Positions 1 to 8,672 of a stretch of 64,000 nt of DNA are shown here, piece after piece (position 1 is the stretch's first letter; each line of letters begins with the position of its first letter). The notes beneath the pieces are model-generated. The model was not told where the DNA came from. It saw only the letters and a program-made list of their open reading frames with translations, and ran no database searches. Origin of the DNA: Verrucomicrobiia bacterium (GTDB lineage Bacteria; Verrucomicrobiota; Verrucomicrobiia; JABWAM01); assembly GCA_020849895.1 (NCBI GenBank), contig JADZFN010000067.1, positions 1-64,000 of the forward strand, given 5' to 3'. Made by a program: the position numbers and the translations under genes.

Positions 1-85
1 AAGCGCACTCCCAACATCCGCCACTCCCCGCCCAGTTCCAGCAAACGCGAAAACGTCTTCTCGATTTCCATCCCTCACTTCTGCC

Positions 86-1267
86 TTGACCTCACCCCCC
101 ATTCCACTGAAAAACACGAGCAACCATTTTTTTGCTCATCAATATAAAGGGAAAGACATCAATCTGTATTATGCCTCTCAAGGGAGCGCTAACAACTTCT
201 CGACCAATGCCGCTGCTTTCACGGGGATCGCGTCCTTTAGCCTGCTCCCCAACCTATACTACTTTCAACCCCAAGGAACTATCGGCGATGTTTATGTGGG
301 AGATGGCACGGTGCAGTCGGGGCCAAAAATCGGGTCCTATATGGTCGTTACGCCGCTCATCACCGCCAATGGCGACACCCCATCCCCCAGTCCGGCCCGA
401 GGGCCATGGAATGCGGGCAGTCTTACCGTTGGCAACACCGCCGACGGATCTCTGACCATTGCGGGCGGGGGCAGCGTTTATTCGACTCAAACCACAGTGG
501 GGAATAACGCCGGCGTGACCGGCGCAGTCACCGTCACCGGCGCGGGCTCGGACTGGAGTATCAGCTCCGACCTCTTCGTCGGCCAGAACGGCGCCGGCAA
601 CCTGACCGTATCCGCCGGAGGCCGCGTGAGCGATGTTAACGGCCACGTCGGTGCCAATGTCGGCAGCACCGGCACCGTGCTCATCACTGGCACCAACTCA
701 ACTTGGAGCAACACCGGCGATCTCCACATCGGCCAGAATGGCACCGGCAGCTTGACCGTCTCCAATGGGGGCGCGGTCTCGGTGGCCGGCGCACTCACCG
801 TTCATGGCGCGGGCGACAGCCTCACCTTGGCCAATGGCGGCACCCTCTCGGCTGATGGAGGAGTCTTCATTCTCGCCGACGCCGCTCTCGGTGGCGCCGG
901 CACGATCGCTGGCGACTTGACTCTGGCCTCCGGAGCGCGGCTCCAGTTCGATCCACAGCTTTCTCTGGAGGTCAACGGCGCGGTGGCGCTGGATCCGAGC
1001 TTCGGCGTCGCTTCGATTCTCGGGTTGAACAGCAACACGGCTGCGGGCAGCTACACGCTCCTCTACGGCACCAGCACCGATTTCTCGGCCTTGGGCATCC
1101 AGAATTGGGGCCTCAACAACGCCTATGCGCTAGGCGTGAACAAGTGGGCTTACTTCAGCCAGGGGAGCCTGGTGCTCAACGTCGTCCCCGAGCCGGGCAC
1201 CTACGCGCTGCTGGCGCTGGGGCTGGGGGCCGCGCTCTTCGCGCGGGCGCGGCGGGCAAGGAGATAA
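86..1267 (+). CDS. PEP-CTERM surface protein with autotransporter-like repeats (5' partial or degenerate)
   Basis: Probable exosortase-sorted extracellular protein. From about residue 105 the protein consists of Gly/Thr/Ser-rich beta-repeat units of the kind 'GNTADGSLTIAGGGSV' and 'GQNGTGSLTVSNGGAV', about three copies alternating with 'VTGAGSDW'-like strands, as in autotransporter-associated beta-helices. The C-terminus is a clear PEP-CTERM signal: VPEPGTYALLALG, a hydrophobic segment, then the basic tail RARRARR. The first possible start here is TTG at 86, but the frame is open to base 2, so the gene may begin outside the window. No signal peptide is visible in the first ~100 residues, whose composition differs from the repeats; the 5' part is therefore missing, off-window or replaced. 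The family is confident; the start is not. Confidence 0.75.
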   Translation: MTSPPIPLKNTSNHFFAHQYKGKDINLYYASQGSANNFSTNAAAFTGIASFSLLPNLYYFQPQGTIGDVYVGDGTVQSGPKIGSYMVVTPLITANGDTPSPSPARGPWNAGSLTVGNTADGSLTIAGGGSVYSTQTTVGNNAGVTGAVTVTGAGSDWSISSDLFVGQNGAGNLTVSAGGRVSDVNGHVGANVGSTGTVLITGTNSTWSNTGDLHIGQNGTGSLTVSNGGAVSVAGALTVHGAGDSLTLANGGTLSADGGVFILADAALGGAGTIAGDLTLASGARLQFDPQLSLEVNGAVALDPSFGVASILGLNSNTAAGSYTLLYGTSTDFSALGIQNWGLNNAYALGVNKWAYFSQGSLVLNVVPEPGTYALLALGLGAALFARARRARR

Positions 1268-1600
1268 AGCCGAGGGGAGATCGAAGATTTCCAGGAAATT
1301 CCTCTATAGAGGGTGTTTGAAAATTCGACAACAGAGGGCAGGCCAATTTTCAAACACCCTCTTATTTCCCGCAGATCTACCATCTGTCATCTGGCGTTGG
1401 GCAGAAAAGAGGTCCGTCCTTCGCATCAGCAGCCGTCAAGGCCGAGCACTTTGAGGTAGGGATTCCCGAGTTTTCTGGGAGGATTTTGGGATGGCGAACC
1501 ACTCCAAGATGTACGTCCAGAACTCGATTGGAACACTTTGCGCCCTCCACGACGCGCCTTGCGGTTCAGAGGGGCGGCACGGCTGCGCCGAGTTTCGTCC
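1268..1600. other. Intergenic region between convergent genes
   Basis: No credible gene here: the short frames have no family resemblance and overlap one another. The only structure is the inverted repeat at 1308-1362. The PEP-CTERM gene and the minus-strand glycosyltransferase converge on this stretch. Confidence 0.6.
1308..1362. terminator. Perfect 18-bp inverted repeat, probable bidirectional terminator
   Basis: AGAGGGTGTTTGAAAATT (1308-1325) is exactly complementary to AATTTTCAAACACCCTCT (1345-1362), with a 19-base loop. It sits 41 bases past the PEP-CTERM stop codon, between convergent genes, and is followed by a T-rich stretch, which suits termination in both directions. The left arm plus four further bases recurs at 11733-11754, so the arm is also a dispersed repeat and the hairpin may be two opposed copies of it. 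Confidence 0.6.
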
Positions 1601-3301
1601 TCACCGGAGGAGTCCCTCCTTTCCTCCGTCGGACACGACGGCTGGCGGCTTCTCGCCCGTCTTCATCACGAACAGGCTGACGTAAAAGCCCTCGCGAACG
1701 CGGGTCTCCTCCATCGGTCGGAACGCCGCCACTTTCTTTCCGTTCGCGGAACACCATCGTTCGATTTCAACCGTCCGAAGCACTTCCGCGTAGTTGAACC
1801 GGCGTCTTCCCACGGGACGCTGGATCCATCCGCTCGCCACTCCATAACCCATCGCCGTGGCCTTGAACGGATCAACCAGCCAGAGCCGCGAGGAGGGACG
1901 CAGCCGCGCGTCCACCGAAGAAGTGAATGCCGCAACCGACGAATCGTCCAGGATCTTCGCCGCAATCCCCGCCCAACGCGTGATGACTCCCCGGTCCCCG
2001 TAGGGATAAGCCATGATGGGGTATTCGGGCGGCAGGTAGTGGGCGATGGAAGGCGCATAGGCGAAGCTGGACACCACGACAAGATCGCCCGGTTGCCAGC
2101 AGACCTTGATGGCGTCGGCCATCTCCCTCGCATTCGTCTTTTGGAAGTAGCCATCCCCCATCCCGACAAGGGTCCAGCGTAGCGCCCCCACAAAGCCAAA
2201 CACCAAGAGCCCTCTCGCCATGCGGCGTCGGCATCTCCCGCGTCCCTCCCACATTCTCCCGGCCCAAATCCCGAGGATAAAGAACGCTCCGGGCGTGGCG
2301 ATCACCGCATAACGCCCCGCCCAGCACGTCGTCACGAAAGAGGCGGCCACAGCAAGCGCAAGAAACCCCAGAAGCCACAGCAGCACCAACACCACCGGAC
2401 GAGCCCGACGACGCATCTCTTGAGTCCCCGGCAGCAACCTCGGTGCGCGCGTCCAGAAAAGGACGGCGTCCACAAGCACCATAACCGCCAAGAGCTGCAG
2501 TGACAGAAGATTGTTCTGCACCAACAGGAGGAGAGATTCCCACGAGGCCGGTCCTGACCATGGCGCGAGATTCTGCCCCGCCTGTTTCAGTTGGAGCAAC
2601 AGCAGGGGGCTCCATGCCGCGCCGGCGGCAAGCAGCGTGCCGCAGACCCATCCCCAGCGCACCCTGGACTCTCTTTCCCCGAACACGAGAGCGAACCCAC
2701 TGATCGCTCCCATGGAACCAAAAGCGAAAACCGCCCACGGATGCGTGTAGAGGGCTCCGGTCATCGCCAGCCCCAGGACTCCCGCATGCCGCAAGGGTCT
2801 TCCCCGCCCTTCACCGAGACTGATCCATGCCTGAAGGGCCAGAGTGGCGCACAGCACCACCAGCGCATACGGCCGCACCTGGAGGGCCACATCCAGCCAG
2901 ATCCCGCCAAGAACCGCGCTGGCCAACGCACAGAGCCCGGCGGTGCGGCCGGCCGTTCGAGCCGTCCAGCGAAAGAGCACCCCGCACGCCGCCAGGAAGC
3001 ACCCCACACTGAACGACTGGGCCACCACGTCCCGGGAGCCGAAGACGCGGAACAAGGCCCGGAGCAGGAGGGGATACAGAGGGGTGTTTCCGTCGCGGAT
3101 GAGGTCGTCGAGCATGGCCCGTACGCTCGGCGCCTGCGCCGTCGCGAACGTGTTGGCCTCGTCGCGAAACAACTGGGTCTGGGACAGCGCCACCCCCGAG
3201 AGGAGGGCGCCGGCGAGGAGCAGGCCCCATCCAGCTCTCCCTAGAGAGACACCGCTCGGCGCCGACGCCTCTTCGAGGGAGCGATCGCTGGGGACGTTCA
3301 T
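1601..3301 (-). CDS. GT-C family membrane glycosyltransferase (GT39/ArnT-like)
   Basis: Integral membrane protein of 566 aa. A first membrane segment (LLLAGALLSGVAL) is followed by the short acidic motif FRDEANTFA, the position where GT-C enzymes (dolichyl-phosphate mannosyltransferase, ArnT) carry catalytic Asp/Glu. About nine more hydrophobic segments follow, then a soluble C-terminal part of about 180 aa. Family members transfer sugars from polyprenyl-phosphate donors outside the membrane; donor and acceptor cannot be told. I chose the ATG at 3301; a GTG 15 bases upstream (3316) is also in frame and lies inside a 7-bp hairpin. The upstream 180 bases can fold into nested helices. It follows the TSUP permease gene on the same strand but need not be co-transcribed with it. 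Confidence 0.75.
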   Translation of the reverse strand: MNVPSDRSLEEASAPSGVSLGRAGWGLLLAGALLSGVALSQTQLFRDEANTFATAQAPSVRAMLDDLIRDGNTPLYPLLLRALFRVFGSRDVVAQSFSVGCFLAACGVLFRWTARTAGRTAGLCALASAVLGGIWLDVALQVRPYALVVLCATLALQAWISLGEGRGRPLRHAGVLGLAMTGALYTHPWAVFAFGSMGAISGFALVFGERESRVRWGWVCGTLLAAGAAWSPLLLLQLKQAGQNLAPWSGPASWESLLLLVQNNLLSLQLLAVMVLVDAVLFWTRAPRLLPGTQEMRRRARPVVLVLLWLLGFLALAVAASFVTTCWAGRYAVIATPGAFFILGIWAGRMWEGRGRCRRRMARGLLVFGFVGALRWTLVGMGDGYFQKTNAREMADAIKVCWQPGDLVVVSSFAYAPSIAHYLPPEYPIMAYPYGDRGVITRWAGIAAKILDDSSVAAFTSSVDARLRPSSRLWLVDPFKATAMGYGVASGWIQRPVGRRRFNYAEVLRTVEIERWCSANGKKVAAFRPMEETRVREGFYVSLFVMKTGEKPPAVVSDGGKEGLLR

Positions 3302-3308
3302 GGCAAAG

Positions 3309-3437
3309 GGCCGCACGTCTGCGGCCGATCAGGCTTCGAGCAGTCTTTCCGGGACGCCCGGCCCTCGCCGCGGCGCTCCTTCCCGGCTTCGGTGAGGTTC
3401 ACCGGCGCCAGGCCTCCTCCGAAGACGATCGGTCGGC
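3309..3437 (-). ncRNA. Candidate structured RNA leader of the glycosyltransferase gene
   Basis: Nested complementary segments lie in the gap between the TSUP and glycosyltransferase genes. The outer stem is CCGATC (3325-3330) with GATCGG (3427-3432), then CTTCG (3334-3338) with CGAAG (3420-3424). Inside are a hairpin CCGGG/CCCGG (3349-3361), a stem GGCGC (3372-3376) with GCGCC (3405-3409), and within that a hairpin CGGTGA/TCACCG (3390-3404). Next to it on the gene side is a perfect hairpin GGCCGCA/TGCGGCC (3309-3326), eight bases upstream of the ATG. An aptamer-like fold followed by a start-site hairpin would look like this, but GC-rich DNA yields chance helices and I could not match a known riboswitch or the SRP RNA. 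Confidence 0.25.
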
Positions 3438-3500
3438 TCACTCGTGGGGGAGGCGGATGGCGGACAGACATCTTGAGGCGTCTTTCGGTGGCGAGGTTTT

Positions 3501-4250
3501 TCACACGAGTAGCCGTAGCGCCGCGATCGCGGTGAGCACGAGCGCCAGACGCTCGAAGATCTTTTGCGGAATGCGCGGCAGGAGCGCGCGCCCTCCGAAC
3601 GCCCCGAGGAGGATGACCGGAGCGAGATAAAGATTGATCTTCAGCGTCATCGGATTAATGAGCCCGAGGTTCCAACTAAACGGCACTTTGAACAGATTGA
3701 GAATGCAGAAATACCACGCGCCCGTGCCCATGAACTCCAGCTTCGGCAGGCGCATCGCCAGCAGGTAGAGGACCATGATCGGCCCTGCAGCGTTCGCAAG
3801 CATCGTCGTGAAACCCGCGAGCAACCCCATCCCCGCCGCATCCCGCAACGAATGCGCGGGCGACGGGCGTTCCGCCGCCTCCTTCTCGCGGCGTTGGCGC
3901 CGGAGGTGGAGGGCCACCATCGCGAGGAGCACTCCTCCGATTCCCACGCGGATCTCGGCGGCGTCGAGATGTTTCATCGCCAGCCAGCCCGCGACGATCC
4001 CGAGCGCGGCGAACGGGAACAGGCGCCAAAGGTGCGTCCACACGGCGTGGCGATGAAGCGTGCCGACGGCGACGAAGTCCGCGAGGATCAGCATCGGCAA
4101 AACCACTCCGGTGGACTCGCGCGCAGGGAGGACGTTCGCGAACACGGCCACCGCGAGCGCTCCGATCCCGGCGATTCCCGTCTTCGAGAAGCCGACGATG
4201 AGCGCCCCGAGCGCAAGCAGCGTCCAGTCGAGCGGGCTGAGATCGGTCAT
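3501..4250 (-). CDS. TSUP (TauE/SafE) family membrane permease
   Basis: A 249-aa polytopic membrane protein of the sulfite exporter TauE/SafE family, which moves small anions such as sulfite, sulfoacetate or other organosulfur compounds across the inner membrane. The N-terminal 'GALIVGFSKTGIAGIGALAV' and the mid-protein 'GFTTMLANAAGPIMVLYLL' are the two pseudo-symmetric family signatures (each has a G-x-T/S-K or N-x-x-G-P turn between helices). A charged cytoplasmic loop (LRRQRREKEAAERP) separates the halves. The ATG at 4250 lies 89 bases downstream of the valS stop on the same strand. The substrate cannot be read from sequence, and no sulfur genes are nearby. Confidence 0.85.
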   Translation of the reverse strand: MTDLSPLDWTLLALGALIVGFSKTGIAGIGALAVAVFANVLPARESTGVVLPMLILADFVAVGTLHRHAVWTHLWRLFPFAALGIVAGWLAMKHLDAAEIRVGIGGVLLAMVALHLRRQRREKEAAERPSPAHSLRDAAGMGLLAGFTTMLANAAGPIMVLYLLAMRLPKLEFMGTGAWYFCILNLFKVPFSWNLGLINPMTLKINLYLAPVILLGAFGGRALLPRIPQKIFERLALVLTAIAALRLLV

Positions 4251-4339
4251 GACGCGATCCGTTTCATGTCGTGGCGCTTCCTCTGAGGCTGCGGCGATTT
4301 TCTCCTACCCTTGGACCTCCGAGCCCGATTCCCCGCGCC

Positions 4340-7129
4340 TCATGACGCTCCCAGCGTCGCGATCTGTTCACGGATCGCAGCGATGGACGTCGCGATCTCG
4401 CGGCCGCGCGCTTCATGGGCGGCGACGGTCTCCGCCGGCGCGCGCGCGCGAAACCCCTCGTCCGCGAGGCGGACCTTCAGGCCATGAAGCTCCTTTTCCA
4501 GCTTCGCGATCTGGGTCGTCAGACGCTTCGCTTCGGCGGCGGCATCCACGAGCCCCTCGAGCGGCAGGAAAAGCTTCCCCAGCGGCGTCACCGCCGCCGC
4601 CGATTTCGGGAGCGGCTGCGCGACGAGCTCCAACGGCTCCGCGCCGAGCAGGACCTGCAGCGCCGCAAGCTCGCGCGGGTCGTCCGGCCAATCCGCGGAA
4701 GGCATGAGGCCGTAGCGGACGCGCTTCCCTGAAGGAATGCGGTAGGCGGCCTTGAGATGGCGGCCCGCGCTGACGGTCTCCCGCTTGAGCTCCGCGAAAC
4801 GCAGGACGTCCTCGTCAAGACCAAGGCGTGCGCGCTCGCCGGCGGCCATCGGCGCCGGCCAGGGCGCGAACTGGATGCTCCCCTCCCTGCCTTCGCCGCC
4901 GAAGCCCAGCCCGTGCCAGAGTTCTTCCGTGATGAAAGGCGTGTAAGGGTGGAGCAGGCGCAGGATGATGTGGAGCACGTGATCCATCACCGCCAGCGTC
5001 GCCCGCTTGCGCGCCGGATCCGTTCCGTAAAGCGCCGCCTTGGAGGCCTCGAGATACCAGTCGCAGTAGTCCGTCCAGAAGAGCTCGTAGAGCCGGGCGG
5101 CGATCTGATTGAACTCGTAGCTGTCGTAAAGGGCCCCGAGGTCCCGCACCGCCTGATCCGTACGCATCAGGATCGCGCGGTCGTCCGAGGCAAGGTCGGC
5201 GGCGGAGACGCCGGCCAGCGTAGGCCCCGCGCCGCCTTCGGCCGCCTGCGACAACCGCAGCCGCGCGGCGTTCCAAAGCTTGTTGCAGAAGTTGCGCCCG
5301 AGGACCACCTGCTGCTCGTCGAAGCGGACGTCGAGCCCCAGCGGCGCGCAGCGCATCAAGCCGAACCGCAAGGCGTCGGCCCCATGTTTCGCGATGAGAT
5401 CGAGCGGGTCGGGCGAATTGCCCAGGGACTTGGACATCTTCCGCCCCTGCTTGTCGCGCACGGTGCCCGTAAAATAGACGTTGTGAAACGGAAGGTCTTC
5501 CATGAAGGCGTTGCCCGCCATCGCCATCCGCGCCACCCAAAGGAAAAGGATCTCGGGCGCCGTCACGAGGTCGGAAGTCGGATAAAAAACCGCGAGCGTT
5601 GAGCACGGGTCCTTCCGGGCGGCGGCGAGATTTTCCGGGGCGTCCACCATCGTGGCGAACGGCCAGAGCCACGAGGAAAACCAGGTGTCGAGCACGTCGG
5701 GATCCTGGTCCCATCCTTCGCCCGATGGCGGCGTCACGCCCACGTAGACTTCGGGGTTTCCTCCCCTTTGGGAGGGGCGCGTCCACACGGGGATGCGATG
5801 CCCCCACCAGAGCTGGCGGGAGAGACACCAGTCCTGCAGATTCGCGATCCAGTGTTCATAGACCTTGATCCAGTGTTCGGGACGGAAAGCGATGCGCCGG
5901 CTCAAGACCTGATCGAGCGCCTCTTTCACGGCCGGGTAGCGCAGAAACCACTGGTCGCTGACCATCGGTTCCACGGGCACATCGGCGCGCTCGCTGTAGC
6001 CCACGTGGTGGACGTAATCCTCGATCTTCTCGATCAGGCCGAGCTCCTGGAGGTCGGCGACCACCTTCTCCCGGCACTCGTCACGATCGAGACCCGCGTA
6101 GTCTTCACCCGCCGCGGCGGTCATCGCGCCATCGAAACCGATCACCTGAATCTGTTCCATTCCGTGGCGCCCGCCGATCGCGAAGTCCGTGGAGTCGTGC
6201 GCGGGAGTCACCTTCACGCAGCCGGTCCCGAACTCCGGATCCACCGCCGCGTCGGCGACGATCGGAATCTCGCGCCCCGTCAACGGGAGCTTCACCTTCT
6301 TCCCGACCAGCGCCCGGTAGCGCGCGTCCTCGGGATGCACTGCCACCGCGGTGTCGCCGAGCATCGTCTCGGGGCGTGTCGTCGCCACGACGAGATGCGG
6401 GACGCCGTTGGCCGATTCCGCGAGAGGATAGCGGAGATGCCAGAGATGCCCACGCGTTTCCTTCATGATCACTTCTTCGTCGGAGAGCGCGCTGCGGGCC
6501 ACCACGCACCAGTTCACCATGCGCCGCCCCCGATAGATGAGGCCTTGCCGATGAAGCTCCGTGAAGACGTGGGCGACCCAGCGGGAATAATTGATCCGCG
6601 CCACGGGCGCGCGCAGATCCAAACCGTCCATCGTGAACACCGTCCGCGACCAGTCGCAGGAGCACCCGAGCTTCTTGAGCTGCTGGAGGATGATGTCGCC
6701 ATGCCTGTCCTTCCACGTCCAGATGCGGCGGAGGAGTTCCTCCCGCCCGATCTCGTGGCGGGTCTTCCTCTCCTCCTTGCGGAGCTGGCGTTCCACGACT
6801 GTCTGCGTGGCGATGCCGGCGTGATCCGTGCCCGGCAGCCAGAGCACCTCGAAGCCCTGCATCCGTTTCCGCCGCGCGAGGAGGTCCTGGATCGTGTTGT
6901 TGAGCACGTGCCCCATGTGTAGGATGCCGGTGATGTTCGGAGGCGGAATGACGATCGAATACGCCTCCCGCCGCCCTGCTGCGCGATGCCGCGCCTTCTC
7001 CGCGTCGCTCGAGCGGGCGCCGTTGAAGGCGCGCGCCGGGTCGGCGCGGAAGGCGTCCTGCTTCAGCCAGGCGGCATACCAGCGGTCTTCGACCTGGGAA
7101 GGGTCATAGGCTTTCGGGATTTCAGACAT
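4340..7129 (-). CDS. valS: Valyl-tRNA synthetase
   Basis: Class Ia aminoacyl-tRNA synthetase of 929 aa charging tRNA-Val. Seen: the HIGH-type motif PPPNITGILHMGH (HMGH at residues 71-74), a large CP1 editing domain in the middle, the KMSKS loop (GRKMSKSLGN, near residue 562), an anticodon-binding domain and the C-terminal coiled coil (AKRLTTQIAKLEKELHGLK) typical of bacterial ValRS. Translation is open well upstream, but the ATG at 7129 (MSEIPKAYDP) matches where ValRS proteins begin; upstream residues do not resemble the family. The TolC-RND efflux genes are divergent, leaving 229 bases that hold a palindromic operator. An unusual insertion rich in Arg/Ala occupies residues ~33-56. Confidence 0.96.
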   Translation of the reverse strand: MSEIPKAYDPSQVEDRWYAAWLKQDAFRADPARAFNGARSSDAEKARHRAAGRREAYSIVIPPPNITGILHMGHVLNNTIQDLLARRKRMQGFEVLWLPGTDHAGIATQTVVERQLRKEERKTRHEIGREELLRRIWTWKDRHGDIILQQLKKLGCSCDWSRTVFTMDGLDLRAPVARINYSRWVAHVFTELHRQGLIYRGRRMVNWCVVARSALSDEEVIMKETRGHLWHLRYPLAESANGVPHLVVATTRPETMLGDTAVAVHPEDARYRALVGKKVKLPLTGREIPIVADAAVDPEFGTGCVKVTPAHDSTDFAIGGRHGMEQIQVIGFDGAMTAAAGEDYAGLDRDECREKVVADLQELGLIEKIEDYVHHVGYSERADVPVEPMVSDQWFLRYPAVKEALDQVLSRRIAFRPEHWIKVYEHWIANLQDWCLSRQLWWGHRIPVWTRPSQRGGNPEVYVGVTPPSGEGWDQDPDVLDTWFSSWLWPFATMVDAPENLAAARKDPCSTLAVFYPTSDLVTAPEILFLWVARMAMAGNAFMEDLPFHNVYFTGTVRDKQGRKMSKSLGNSPDPLDLIAKHGADALRFGLMRCAPLGLDVRFDEQQVVLGRNFCNKLWNAARLRLSQAAEGGAGPTLAGVSAADLASDDRAILMRTDQAVRDLGALYDSYEFNQIAARLYELFWTDYCDWYLEASKAALYGTDPARKRATLAVMDHVLHIILRLLHPYTPFITEELWHGLGFGGEGREGSIQFAPWPAPMAAGERARLGLDEDVLRFAELKRETVSAGRHLKAAYRIPSGKRVRYGLMPSADWPDDPRELAALQVLLGAEPLELVAQPLPKSAAAVTPLGKLFLPLEGLVDAAAEAKRLTTQIAKLEKELHGLKVRLADEGFRARAPAETVAAHEARGREIATSIAAIREQIATLGAS

Positions 7130-7298
7130 GGATGCGCGAGTGTGCCGTCCGCCGTCCCAAGGCTCAAGAGGCGAAACGTCCTCAACGCACGTGACGCCCC
7201 CCTCCAGAGAGACGCCGGGCTTGAGCTCTGACGCTGTTGATTGCGGAGAACGATGGAGGCCTTTCATCCTTCCGGACGAAGGGAAGGAACGACCCGAC

Positions 7299-7320
7299 AA
7301 ACCTACCGTTCGGTAGGTTT
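7299..7320. promoter_or_regulatory. TetR-type palindromic operator upstream of efflux genes
   Basis: AAACCTACCG and CGGTAGGTTT form perfect 10-bp arms separated by TT. The half-site ACCTACCG/CGGTAGGT is the kind bound by TetR/AcrR-family repressors of RND pumps. It ends 38 bases before the tolC-like start codon, where it would overlap the promoter, and lies 170 bases from the valS start. No tetR-like gene is in the window, so the regulator must be encoded elsewhere. Confidence 0.65.
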
Positions 7321-7358
7321 GAATTGACGCCCTTGCGGCCTTCGGCGAGATTGGGGGG

Positions 7359-8672
7359 ATGCGCCGTTTTCCTCCGATCCTCCTCCTGTCCGCCATCCTG
7401 GCGGGAGGCGTATTGGGCGAAGAGACCCCCGCGGCGGTGCCTCCGCTTCCGGGACCGCTCGACCTCGCCACCTGCTACGAACTGGCCGTGCTCCGCAGCG
7501 AGACCCTTGGCATGAGGGAGGAGGACGTGCGCGTCGCCGAGGCCCGATACTGGCAGGCCCTCGGAGGCATCCTCCCTCAGGTCCACTCCGTCACGACGGA
7601 AGACCTCCAGAACGCGGGCGGCTCGCAGGGCGCGGGCGGCGCCACACGGAGCGGCGGCTATGGGAAAGACCGGTTCTCGACACGCCTCAGGGTGAGCCAG
7701 CCGCTGTTCCAGGGATTTCGCGAGTTCAACGCCGCGGCGGCGGCGCGCGCGGACGCGGAGTCGCAGCGGCAGATCGCGCGGCGTTTCCGCCAGACCCTCT
7801 ATCGCGATGTCGCCGAGGTCTTCTATCAGACGCTCACTTATGAGGGCGATCTCCGCATCCTCGGCGACGTGGAGGACGCCCTTGAGGAACGAATCGGCGA
7901 GCTCGAAAAACGCGTGCAACTCGGAAAATCGCGCTCCAGCGAGCTGCTCACGGCGCAGACCGACCTCGCGAATGCCCGTGTCCTTTCCGAACAGGCGCGG
8001 GGACTGCTCGGCGCCACGCGCGAGCTGCTCGCCTTTTTCACCGGCCTCAAGGCGGAAGTGCTCGCGCTCAAGGACACGCAGAAGATGCCCGCCGCCGAAG
8101 CCCTGGAGGCCTGGCTCGTCCGAACCGGCGAACGCGCCGACATCATGGCGGCGATCGCCGCGGAGAGGTCGGCCGCGCGACAGCTCTCCGCCGCGAAAGG
8201 CGAGCTCTGGCCCTCGATCTCCGTCTCGGGCAACTATTACCTCAACCAGCACCCCGACAGTCCGCTCAATTGGGATGTCACCCTGACGTGCGATCTGCCG
8301 CTTTTCGACGGAGGGATCCTCGCCGCGAAGGTGCGCGCGCAGAAGGCCCGCCTCCGGTCGAGCACCCTGAGCCTCAGCCAGGTCCGCCGCGACGCGGAGC
8401 GCGAGACGCGCACCGCCTACAACAACTTCGTTTCCGCCTCCGCCCGATGGCTGCGCCTCGACGAGACGTGCCGGATTTCCACGCAGGCCTGGGAAACACA
8501 GAAACGGGACTATCACCTCGGGGTGAGCAGCAACCTCGATGTGCTCAACGCCCTGCGCCAGATGCATGAGGCCCGCCGCCAGCGGCACGACGCCGAGATG
8601 GAGATGCGCGCCGATCTCGTGGCGCTTCACGTCGCCGCCGGCGATCCTTCCTCCGCGCCTGCGAAGCCATGA
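7359..8672 (+). CDS. TolC family outer membrane efflux protein
   Basis: A 437-aa outer membrane channel component. An N-terminal signal peptide (MRRFPPILLLSAILAGGVLG) is followed by two outer-membrane efflux repeats: 'LDLATCYELAVLRSETLGMREEDVRVAEARYWQ' opens the first and a second long-helix half (about residues 230-430, with 'AERSAARQLSAAKGELWPSISVSG') repeats the TolC pattern. These form the trimeric barrel and periplasmic helical tunnel through which RND pumps expel drugs. The stop overlaps the start of the RND gene by 4 bases (ATGA), so the two are translationally coupled. The start has G-rich sequence directly before it but no well-spaced ribosome site. A TetR-type palindrome lies just upstream and probably governs both genes. 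Confidence 0.9.
   Translation: MRRFPPILLLSAILAGGVLGEETPAAVPPLPGPLDLATCYELAVLRSETLGMREEDVRVAEARYWQALGGILPQVHSVTTEDLQNAGGSQGAGGATRSGGYGKDRFSTRLRVSQPLFQGFREFNAAAAARADAESQRQIARRFRQTLYRDVAEVFYQTLTYEGDLRILGDVEDALEERIGELEKRVQLGKSRSSELLTAQTDLANARVLSEQARGLLGATRELLAFFTGLKAEVLALKDTQKMPAAEALEAWLVRTGERADIMAAIAAERSAARQLSAAKGELWPSISVSGNYYLNQHPDSPLNWDVTLTCDLPLFDGGILAAKVRAQKARLRSSTLSLSQVRRDAERETRTAYNNFVSASARWLRLDETCRISTQAWETQKRDYHLGVSSNLDVLNALRQMHEARRQRHDAEMEMRADLVALHVAAGDPSSAPAKP

Noticed and set aside
3309-3437. Cobalamin riboswitch or SRP RNA identity for the folded leader
   Set aside because: A few words (GGTGAA, CCGGGAAGG, CTCGAAGCCTG) recall them, but the conserved B12 box and the SRP GGAA/AGCAG loops are not present, so I only call it an unnamed structured candidate.
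3301-3504. A 68-codon minus-strand frame overlapping the TSUP stop
   Set aside because: GTG start inside the TSUP stop region and no family; it covers the structured leader instead.
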